Positions 1 through 5,400 of a stretch of 5,570 nt of DNA are shown in pieces. A program made the translations under genes and the position numbers. The DNA comes from Lentisphaeria bacterium (GTDB lineage: Bacteria > Verrucomicrobiota > Lentisphaeria > Victivallales > GWF2-50-93): positions 1-5,570 of the forward strand of contig JAGVIF010000543.1 in assembly GCA_020056205.1 (NCBI GenBank). Direction: 5' to 3'. The stretch's first letter is position 1. Each line of letters begins with the position of its first letter. The notes under the pieces are model-generated. The model was not told the DNA's origin, did no database searches, and saw only the letters and a program-made list of their open reading frames with translations.

Positions 1-1
1 A

Positions 2-697
2 ACTATGCTCGTAATGTCGGACCTGGCCGGCGGAAATCCGCCTCTCTTTATGGATTTTAGAAAGGTATGGGAGCCGTGGGAAATCACGAAGGCCGCCGAA
101 CAACTCGGAATAAAATATTCAGCCGCGGATAAATGGGCGCAAAAAGGCTTTGTTGACGGCGATAACTCCGGAAGCGCCTCTTTCGATTGGGCGGCTCTGC
201 CAGGCGCCTCCGAAAAAGAAATAATGAAAGGAATCGCAATGCCGCTCGCCGACAAGGGCTATTTCCCGGGAATGGGCAACAGCGTCACATTCACCACGCC
301 GGCGGGAATAGAGGGAATAGCCGCCCGTCTGGCATACAGTTCCCTTTCCGGAATGTTCACATTGGTATGGGACGAGGCTGAAACTATTTCAATGCCCGCA
401 AAACTGAGCGAAAAAGTCAACCGCACTTCGACATGGACATGGCCGCACACCTACGTCTGCCCCAAATACGCCGCAATGTATGAATACAAGCATTATGCGC
501 CGGCAAACCATTTCCATATGGTCTGGGGACTCTCGCCCGCAAAACTGCAATTCTGGATGGACTTGACCAACACCCTATCAGGAAGTATGTGGTCTTCAAG
601 GCCGCCTTTTGTCATGGGAAGCGACAGGCCGGCTCCTCTGCTCTATCTCTTGAACGCAGGAGAAAACAACGCAAAAATAATGAGGAAAAAACGGTAA
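2..697 (+). CDS. L-fucose isomerase-family protein, C-terminal part (5' end outside window)
   Basis: The reading frame is open to the left edge, so the N-terminal half is missing. About 230 residues are visible; E. coli FucI has about 590. Numbering from the first visible Met, FMDFRKVW (16-22) matches the FucI segment FADVRTYW, whose Asp is a Mn2+ ligand, so D17 is the likely ligand. KGFVDGDNSGSASFDWA (47-63) matches the following GFLHLINSGSCTLDA segment. ANHFHMVWG (168-175) occupies the place of the late GNH motif, with H169 the expected second metal ligand. The C-terminal PFVMGSDRPAPLLYLLN resembles the FucI tail. The family interconverts aldoses and ketoses (L-fucose to L-fuculose, also D-arabinose) in the cytoplasm. 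The substrate is uncertain, since divergent members act on other sugars, so no gene symbol is given. The gene converges on the - strand genes and is not in their operon. Family assignment is good; exact function is not established. Confidence 0.82.
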   Translation, partial: TMLVMSDLAGGNPPLFMDFRKVWEPWEITKAAEQLGIKYSAADKWAQKGFVDGDNSGSASFDWAALPGASEKEIMKGIAMPLADKGYFPGMGNSVTFTTPAGIEGIAARLAYSSLSGMFTLVWDEAETISMPAKLSEKVNRTSTWTWPHTYVCPKYAAMYEYKHYAPANHFHMVWGLSPAKLQFWMDLTNTLSGSMWSSRPPFVMGSDRPAPLLYLLNAGENNAKIMRKKR

Positions 698-787
698 CCT
701 GATTCCGTGTTCGATAATGAGTTTATTCTTTTATTATCAACATGTTATGAATTATTAATGTCGAATCCGCCACTGATTCAGGTATAA
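698..787. other. AT-rich gap between convergent genes
   Basis: This 90-bp stretch separates two converging genes, so transcripts from both strands should end here. It is clearly more AT-rich than its flanks. A 6-bp GATAAT/ATTATC pair lies around 713-738 with a long loop, and TTCGA/TCGAA arms lie near 710 and 766. Neither has a GC-rich stem followed by a T run, so I do not call a rho-independent terminator. Its first 12 bases also occur at 3027-3038. Confidence 0.4.
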
Positions 788-1534
788 TTAGAATCCACCG
801 GTAACCTCAAAGACGGAACCGGTAATGTATGAGGCTTCCCGCGACGCCAGAAAGAGCGTTGCGTCGGCGACTTCCTTCGCCCGGCCGAAGCGCCTCAGCG
901 GGATTTGCTCTCTGTACGCCTTTTTCTGCTCCTCCGGAATATCCGATATAAGCCCGGTGTCTATGAAGCCGGGCGAAATGCAGTTGACGGTTATGCCGCG
1001 TCTCGCGGCTTCTTTCGCAAGTGATTTGCTGAAAGCTACTTGCGCCGCTTTCGATGCCGCGTAATTCGCCTGTCCGGCGAAACCGAATTTGCCCGACGGC
1101 GATGTTACATTTATAATTCTGCCGAAACGTTTCTCCATCATCTTTATCAGCGCGAACTTGCTCATATTGAATGTGCCGGTGATGTTCACATCCATGACGC
1201 GCGTCCATTCTTCAAAACTCATCATTCCGACTATATTGTCCTTCCGTATTCCGGCGCAGTTGACAAGTGTTTCAAGGGAAGGATGCGTCTCACTGAACTC
1301 TTTGAAAAATTTTTCCGCTTCCGAATAATTTGAGACATCCAGCCGTCTTGTCTCAAGAGGAAAGCCTTTCCATTTCTCCCGCATTTCAAGGGCTGAATCA
1401 CTGTTGTTTGCGAAAATCGCGGTAACGCTCGCGCCGGCCTTCAGGAAGGCTTCGCTTGTTGCTAGGCCTATCCCTCGTGTGCCGCCGGTGACTATCACAT
1501 TGCTTCCTTTAAAATCAAAAACGACGTTTGACAT
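788..1534 (-). CDS. Short-chain dehydrogenase/reductase, FabG-type
   Basis: This is a 248-residue classical SDR with every family hallmark. The cofactor loop is TGGTRGIG (16-23), followed by LDV (65-67), the NCAG motif (92-95) and the active-site tetrad N117, S145, Y158 and K162 (YAASK). SPGF (187-190) and the C-terminal EVTGGF are also typical. It aligns over its length with E. coli FabG, including R20 in the glycine loop and SKSLAKEAARRGITVN. FabG reduces 3-oxoacyl-ACP with NADPH in fatty-acid synthesis, but many FabG-like enzymes reduce other ketones, including sugars. Here the partner is a UDP-glucose dehydrogenase gene ending only 2 nt upstream, with no acyl-carrier or other fatty-acid genes in view, so the substrate stays open. 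The frame extends upstream to 1708, but those 58 extra codons lie inside the dehydrogenase gene in another frame and look non-native. The Met before SNVVFDFKG is therefore chosen. There is no clear Shine-Dalgarno sequence, so translation is probably coupled. Confidence 0.92.
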   Translation of the reverse strand: MSNVVFDFKGSNVIVTGGTRGIGLATSEAFLKAGASVTAIFANNSDSALEMREKWKGFPLETRRLDVSNYSEAEKFFKEFSETHPSLETLVNCAGIRKDNIVGMMSFEEWTRVMDVNITGTFNMSKFALIKMMEKRFGRIINVTSPSGKFGFAGQANYAASKAAQVAFSKSLAKEAARRGITVNCISPGFIDTGLISDIPEEQKKAYREQIPLRRFGRAKEVADATLFLASREASYITGSVFEVTGGF

Positions 1535-1536
1535 TT

Positions 1537-2934
1537 TCAGTTGTGTTTGTCGAGGTTTGTTAGGAAAGTTTTTCCTATTGATGAGACATTGAATCCGATG
1601 CGGAAAAGTTTTTTCCTGTCCACGATGTTTCTTCCGTCGAATATGAAGGGCGGTTTTTCCATCAGGGAGAAGATTTTTTCGTAGTCGTAATCTTTGAAGC
1701 AATTCCACTCGGTGAGGATGGCTACGGCGTGGACGCCTTTAACGCAGTCAAGGTAATCCCTATAGTATGAGATTTTTCCGTTGCAGTCTTTGAGATCGAT
1801 TTTCGCGTTTTTAAGCGCTTCGGGGTCGTGAATTGAAAGTTCGGCCTTTTCCTCAATAAGTTTTTTGGCAACATAAATAGCCGGAGATTCGCGCGTGTCG
1901 CCGGTGTCCGCTTTGAAGGCGAAGCCGAAAATGGCGATTTTTTTCCCGGCGACGGTATTGAACATTTTAGCTATCATATTCAGGACGAAACGTCTTTCCT
2001 GGAACTCGTTCACATCCACCACTTTCTGCCAGTATTCGGCGACTTCATTCAATCCGTAAAACTCACAGAGATAGACCAGGTTCAGGATGTCTTTCTTAAA
2101 ACAAGAGCCTCCGAAGCCTACTCCGGCTTTGAGGAATTTCGGCCCTATGCGGCTGTCCATTCCGACGGCTTTTGCGACTTCATCAACATCGGCGTCGGTT
2201 TTTTCGCAGAGAGCGGAAATGCTGTTTATTGAGGAGATGCGCTGCGCGAGCATCGCGTTCGATACAAGCTTTGACAGTTCACTGCTCCATACATTTGTGA
2301 GTAATATTTTGTCTTTCTTGACCCATGATCCGTATATCTCCGCGATTTTCGCGGCGGCTTTGCGTCCGCTGTCAGAATCCATTGAGCCTATTAAAACCCT
2401 GTCCGGATTTTCCAGATCCTTTATCGCCGTTCCTTCGGCGAGAAATTCAGGATTGGAGATTATGTCGAAATTAAGCCCCTTTGAATTTGACTGAAGTATT
2501 CTATGCATAGCTTCGGCCGTTCTGACAGGCAATGTGCTTTTTTCTATTACGATTTTATCGTCATTTGAATGCTCAATTATTGATCTTGCGGTCTTTTCCC
2601 AAAATTGCAGATCGGCGGCTCTTCCGGCCCCCTCGCCAAAGGTCTTGGTTGGCGTGTTGACGCTTACAAATATTATCCCGCAGGCATCTATTTCCTTGGC
2701 GATGTCAGTGGAGAAAAATAGATTTTTCCCCCGTACTTTTTTAACGGTCTCAAGAAGACCCGGCTCGTAAATCGGGAGAGAATCAGAATTCCACCCGTTT
2801 ATCTTCTTCTGGTCTATGTCAACAACAGTTACCGTATAGCCCGGACATTTTGACGCTATCACAGCCATAGTGGGGCCGCCGACATATCCGGCGCCGACGC
2901 AAAGTATTTTCTTCTCCTTGCTTTTGTCAATCAT
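1537..2934 (-). CDS. ugd: UDP-glucose 6-dehydrogenase, animal-type
   Basis: This 465-residue enzyme oxidises UDP-glucose to UDP-glucuronate with two NAD+, giving the precursor for capsule, exopolysaccharide and other glycans in the cytoplasm. The N-terminal Rossmann domain has GAGYVGG (14-20) and acidic VVDID (37-41). SVNTPTKT (91-98) and EKSTLPVR (131-138) follow. The central region has NPEFLAEGTAIKDL (161-174), SSELSKL with K222, and N226. GFGGSCFKKD carries the catalytic C278 with D282 after it. The C-terminal UDP-binding domain has GFAFKADTGDTRES (337-350) and FDGRN with R435. Sequence and length follow human UGDH closely (SLPIYEPGL, RGKNLFFST, NPDRVLIG, QRISSINSISALCE), unlike the shorter, more divergent E. 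coli Ugd. A good Shine-Dalgarno site supports the start. The reductase gene begins 2 nt after its stop, so the two are probably one transcript. All catalytic residues I can place are present. Confidence 0.97.
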   Translation of the reverse strand: MIDKSKEKKILCVGAGYVGGPTMAVIASKCPGYTVTVVDIDQKKINGWNSDSLPIYEPGLLETVKKVRGKNLFFSTDIAKEIDACGIIFVSVNTPTKTFGEGAGRAADLQFWEKTARSIIEHSNDDKIVIEKSTLPVRTAEAMHRILQSNSKGLNFDIISNPEFLAEGTAIKDLENPDRVLIGSMDSDSGRKAAAKIAEIYGSWVKKDKILLTNVWSSELSKLVSNAMLAQRISSINSISALCEKTDADVDEVAKAVGMDSRIGPKFLKAGVGFGGSCFKKDILNLVYLCEFYGLNEVAEYWQKVVDVNEFQERRFVLNMIAKMFNTVAGKKIAIFGFAFKADTGDTRESPAIYVAKKLIEEKAELSIHDPEALKNAKIDLKDCNGKISYYRDYLDCVKGVHAVAILTEWNCFKDYDYEKIFSLMEKPPFIFDGRNIVDRKKLFRIGFNVSSIGKTFLTNLDKHN

Positions 2935-2939
2935 AAAAA

Positions 2940-2945
2940 CTCCGT
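2940..2945 (-). promoter_or_regulatory. Ribosome binding site for the UDP-glucose dehydrogenase gene
   Basis: Read on the - strand, ACGGAG lies 5 nt before the ATG at 2934. It is the clearest Shine-Dalgarno site in the window. The other three - strand starts have weak or no such site and lie close to or inside a preceding reading frame. This gene therefore looks like the first of a separately translated unit after the 319-bp gap. Confidence 0.7.
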
Positions 2946-2950
2946 CTTTG

Positions 2951-2963
2951 GTAAATATTCACC
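2951..2963 (+). repeat. 13-bp direct repeat, copy 1 (GTAAATATTCACC)
   Basis: The exact 13-mer GTAAATATTCACC recurs at 3053-3065, 102 bp away in the same orientation. The core AAATATT is AT-rich and partly palindromic (AATATT). Copy 1 sits just upstream of the dehydrogenase Shine-Dalgarno site, so a binding site for a regulator is possible. A member of a genome-wide intergenic repeat is equally likely. Confidence 0.6.
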
Positions 2964-3052
2964 GAGTAACCTAAACCTTAAAAACTGTTTTGAAAGGCTG
3001 ATAGAGACAGATTTTGAAAAATGTTTCCTGATTCCGTGAAGGCATCCCCGGC

Positions 3053-3065
3053 GTAAATATTCACC
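3053..3065 (+). repeat. 13-bp direct repeat, copy 2 (GTAAATATTCACC)
   Basis: This is the second exact copy of the 13-mer found at 2951-2963. The bases before it differ (GGC here, TTG in copy 1), so the repeat ends at 13 bp on that side. Confidence 0.6.
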
Positions 3066-3127
3066 TGCGATAGCGATTACGATGAGACATACTTTACTGA
3101 ATTCTTACGGTTAAGGCTGTTTGGGCT

Positions 3128-3184
3128 GAATATCCAACCTGTCTGCGTGTACGCACAGGCAGATATCCAACACGGAATATCCAA
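3128..3184 (+). repeat. Three-copy ATATCCAA repeat cluster
   Basis: GAATATCCAA occurs at 3128-3137 and 3175-3184, with the variant AGATATCCAA at 3161-3170. Copies 1 and 2 are separated by a 23-bp spacer holding a hairpin; copies 2 and 3 lie 14 bp apart. Irregular spacing and very short units rule out CRISPR. From memory, strings of this kind recur between genes in several candidate-phylum genomes, but I cannot confirm that here. Confidence 0.6.
3138..3159. repeat. Bulged hairpin within the repeat cluster
   Basis: CCTGT (3138-3142) and GCGT (3145-3148) together pair with ACGCACAGG (3151-3159), leaving a 2-nt CT bulge. Because the central T-A pair would leave only a 2-nt loop, the realistic form is an 8-bp stem with a TGTA loop. 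A competing fold pairs CTGTCTG (3139-3145) with CAGGCAG (3156-3162) through one G-T wobble. Neither strand has a T run after the stem, so a rho-independent terminator is unlikely. Confidence 0.5.
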
Positions 3185-3220
3185 TGACGAAGTTCGGTCT
3201 GCGGTGAAGAATTTGGAAAT

Positions 3221-3244
3221 TCTGAATCCTGACTCCTGAATTCC
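3221..3244. repeat. Degenerate 7-8-bp tandem beside the hydrolase stop
   Basis: On the - strand this reads GGAATTCA, GGAGTCA, GGATTCA, a run of near-identical 7- to 8-mers starting about 10 bp past the hydrolase stop. It looks like a degenerate microsatellite or part of a larger interspersed repeat. No function is evident. Confidence 0.45.
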
Positions 3245-3253
3245 GACTACTTT

Positions 3254-4006
3254 TCAATCTCCGAATTTTCCGGTTTTATAGAAATTAAGCGCCGCTTGCA
3301 TCACATCCTTTCTGTTCATTATGAACGAGTGGAATGAATTTAGAAGCAGAAAATCTTTTTCAGAGCCGCTGACTGCCTCGTCGGGGCGGACCTTCGCGTC
3401 GTAATTTCCCGCAATGACGCCGTGCTCAAAGGACGGCATGGGAAGGGAGGCGGCGAAGGAGCCTTTTTCGCTGCGAAGTTCGCAAAGAGGCTTTAGAATT
3501 TTCCGCAGAAAGGGAATTTTTGCCGCCCGAGACGCCATCCGCGACCCCCGGTTTGGCGGAGCAATCATAACAGTTCTCCCGTCCGGCATAATTTCCGCGA
3601 AATTCGCGAATGCCGCCCTTATTATTATGCATCCGAGGCTGTGGGCGAGGAAGTTGATTTTTTTGAAATCATTTTGAGTCTTGATGATCTTGATCAGGTT
3701 GACGAGCGTGTTCGCGTGTTGTCTTATGTCCGCATTGGTTGAAGGATAGTCCGGCAGAAAGACGGTATAGCCGTTCGCGCGCAGGCGCATTGCCGGAATC
3801 AGCATGCTCATGGCGGTTCTGCCGAGTCCGTGAAGGACTACGACTGCCTCCGCATTGTCCTTATTTGAAGCAGGCGGGAAAATTATGCACGACGGCCTGC
3901 GGCAAAACGTCGCGCGGCGCAGCGCTACGCCGAGAAAAAATAAAAAGCCGCAAGATTGCAAAAGAAGCGGGACGTTCTCATTCTGAACTTTTTTTATGTT
4001 TTCCAT
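3254..4006 (-). CDS. Alpha/beta hydrolase, probably membrane-anchored
   Basis: This 250-residue protein has the alpha/beta-hydrolase core. VVVLHGLGRT (55-64) is the oxyanion-hole strand, and FLAHSLGC (119-126) is the nucleophile elbow with S123. IAPPNRGS (148-155) is the PPN-GS turn common in small lipase-like members. FHSFIMN (225-231) supplies the likely catalytic H226, and D209 (RPDEAVS) is the candidate acid. The tail NFYKTGKFGD is typical of the same group. Residues 13-30 are hydrophobic after K5 and K6, so an N-terminal anchor or uncleaved signal is likely, with the catalytic domain outside the cytoplasm. This placement is inferred. The start overlaps the last 13 nt of the preceding PHP-like gene (ATGGAAAACATAA holds both start and stop), which suggests coupled expression. 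The substrate is unknown; esterase or lipase activity is a family-level guess. Confidence 0.85.
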   Translation of the reverse strand: MENIKKVQNENVPLLLQSCGFLFFLGVALRRATFCRRPSCIIFPPASNKDNAEAVVVLHGLGRTAMSMLIPAMRLRANGYTVFLPDYPSTNADIRQHANTLVNLIKIIKTQNDFKKINFLAHSLGCIIIRAAFANFAEIMPDGRTVMIAPPNRGSRMASRAAKIPFLRKILKPLCELRSEKGSFAASLPMPSFEHGVIAGNYDAKVRPDEAVSGSEKDFLLLNSFHSFIMNRKDVMQAALNFYKTGKFGD

Positions 4007-5358
4007 TTTCCGGACTTCGCCGAATCCGCGATTTTCGCAAAGGATATTTCTATAGAGTTTTTTTCGAGTTTGTCGGCGATGTCCTTAGTGAGAGCCGGGA
4101 GCCTTCCGACGTTTCCGAAGAAAGTGTTTTTATCGGCCGTCGTCTTGAATTCTGCGGATGCCTTTTCTCCGGAGTAGGGGAAATCTGCGAATTTCGCAAG
4201 GATTGAGTGTCCGACCGCGATTGCCGCTCCTTTCAGAAATATTTGTTTGTGAGGGGCGAGAGCGTAGCAGTCAATTTCATCGGCGAACGGCTGTCCGGCC
4301 TTGTTCATTTCCGTTCCGATAAAAACGGGCATTTCAAGTTTTTCCGCCGCCGCGACGGCTTCCGCGAGTTTCGCAATTTTATTTTTTCTAATCTCCGCGT
4401 CTTTGATGTTCCAATTTCTATCGGGGATGATATTGAGCGCCTCAGTTCCCTCTTCGCGTGACGCCTCCATGTATTTAATCCCGAGCGATTCGCCTTTTGT
4501 CGTTCCATCGAGCCACGCCTCGGTGGGAATAGCGCCGCATGATTTCACCCATGAAAGAAAATCTTTCATAGGCGGAAATGTTTCCTGAGACGGCTGTATG
4601 TATCCGATGCCGCCTTTTTTTGCGAATTTCGCGCGCGCGAGTTCATCATATACGGGGCGCGATGTTTTGAAAATTACGGCGAGTTCATCCGCTGTTTTCC
4701 CGAATATTCCGCTCATCCGCTCAAAGGTTTCTCTTTCATTTTTAAAAACATCAAAACTCTTTTGAACATAAGCGCTTATGATGTGGCGTTCGGTGGCGTT
4801 CCCTGACGGGGTCAGAGGAAGGACATCCTTGTCATAATCAATGGCGATTTCATTGAGAACCGAATTAATCCTTTCGATCAGCGCGAGATTTCTCCGGCGC
4901 GCGTTTTCCCTGTATCCGGCAAGTTTCAGAGACTGAAAAGAGTCCTTCGGGAAATTTTTTGTGAACCCGACTCCCATCACATAGTTGACTCCCGGCTCGC
5001 CGGGCGAATCCATTTCCGCGTTTGCGAATTTCGCAAAAAATGTCCGCGTTTCGACCCCTGCGCAAGCGCGGACGCCGAGCAGTTTGGAGGCTTCCAGAAA
5101 TTCCTCCATTCCGTCAATGACATCGAAATCCACGATTCCTGATGCGAAGAGTCCGTTTTTCCATGATTCCCACGCTATTCTCGAAGGGGACCATGACTCG
5201 GAGTTGTAGGAATAGAATGTGTGAAAATGGAGATTTATCAGATCCCTTGAACGCGGTTGTTCTTTCGTCAGGGAGAGAAGCTCTATGAGCGCGGATCTTC
5301 TGATTTTAAGGTCGAAGTCGGAAAGGTTTTTCTCAAGTTCTGTTTTTGTCATTATCAT
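3994..5358 (-). CDS. PHP-like putative metal-dependent hydrolase of unknown function
   Basis: This 454-residue protein resembles the PHP (polymerase and histidinol phosphatase) superfamily. NLHFHTFYSYN (42-52) gives the HxH metal motif (H44, H46), IVDFD (75-79) sits where most PHP proteins have TDH, and AGVETR (100-105) matches the GvE motif (E103). Further conserved-looking blocks are LTPSGNATERH (182-192), GGIGYIQPSQETFP (249-262), LNIIPDRNWNI (308-318), GTEMN (348-352) and GHS (383-385). I recall similar uncharacterised proteins from planctomycete-like genomes with these blocks, but no named function. The His of the usual TDH motif is Phe (F78), so the metal site may differ from that of classic PHP phosphoesterases. 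No signal peptide is evident, so it is probably cytoplasmic. It overlaps the hydrolase gene by 13 nt. The start is uncertain: MIM gives two in-frame Mets and no clear Shine-Dalgarno sequence. Coding is certain; the fold is likely. Confidence 0.8.
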   Translation of the reverse strand: MIMTKTELEKNLSDFDLKIRRSALIELLSLTKEQPRSRDLINLHFHTFYSYNSESWSPSRIAWESWKNGLFASGIVDFDVIDGMEEFLEASKLLGVRACAGVETRTFFAKFANAEMDSPGEPGVNYVMGVGFTKNFPKDSFQSLKLAGYRENARRRNLALIERINSVLNEIAIDYDKDVLPLTPSGNATERHIISAYVQKSFDVFKNERETFERMSGIFGKTADELAVIFKTSRPVYDELARAKFAKKGGIGYIQPSQETFPPMKDFLSWVKSCGAIPTEAWLDGTTKGESLGIKYMEASREEGTEALNIIPDRNWNIKDAEIRKNKIAKLAEAVAAAEKLEMPVFIGTEMNKAGQPFADEIDCYALAPHKQIFLKGAAIAVGHSILAKFADFPYSGEKASAEFKTTADKNTFFGNVGRLPALTKDIADKLEKNSIEISFAKIADSAKSGKWKT

Positions 5359-5361
5359 TAT

Positions 5362-5400
5362 CAGTTTTAAGTGTTAGGTCTTAAGTTTTGAGTTTTCTGC
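5362..5400. repeat. AT-rich degenerate repeat upstream of the PHP-like gene
   Basis: Copies of AGTTTTAAG, TTAAGTTTTGA and GAGTTTTCT follow each other closely, interrupted by GTGTTAGGTC. This low-complexity stretch occupies the leader of the PHP-like gene and replaces any visible Shine-Dalgarno or promoter sequence. Confidence 0.4.

Larger units (their letters stand above)
2935..3253. other. Repeat-rich intergenic region
   Basis: This 319-bp gap separates the hydrolase stop from the start of the UDP-glucose dehydrogenase gene. It holds no convincing reading frame on either strand. It contains a 13-bp direct repeat, three copies of an ATATCCAA motif, a bulged hairpin and a degenerate 7-8-mer tandem. 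Such dense short repetition is typical of interspersed intergenic repeat families in some uncultured bacteria. A promoter for the dehydrogenase gene would be expected here, but I see no confident -10/-35 pair. I also see no hairpin followed by a T run that would end the hydrolase transcript. Confidence 0.6.

Noticed and set aside
187..599. Small overlapping frames inside the isomerase gene on both strands
   Set aside because: They are shadows of the strongly supported isomerase frame and show no family motifs.
710..766. Bidirectional terminator between the convergent genes
   Set aside because: The paired arms are short, AT-rich and interrupted; no GC-rich stem with a T run is present.
1535..1708. 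N-terminal extension of the reductase by 58 residues
   Set aside because: The extra codons lie wholly inside the dehydrogenase gene in another frame and give a basic, low-quality sequence. The SDR fold begins at the Met at 1534.
3138..3162. Rho-independent terminator after the hydrolase gene
   Set aside because: The hairpin is nearly 100 bp past the hydrolase stop, has a bulge, and no T run follows on either strand.
3128..3184. CRISPR array
   Set aside because: Repeat units are about 10 bp and spacing is irregular (33 and 14 bp); no cas genes are nearby.
3940..3970. Lipoprotein signal at the start of the hydrolase (LLLQSC)
   Set aside because: The hydrophobic stretch lies mostly after the Cys rather than before it, so a membrane anchor fits better than a lipobox.
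3414..5209. Several + strand frames of 60-155 codons opposite the hydrolase and PHP-like genes
   Set aside because: The - strand frames carry clear motifs over their full length. The + frames are antisense open frames produced by the codon pattern.
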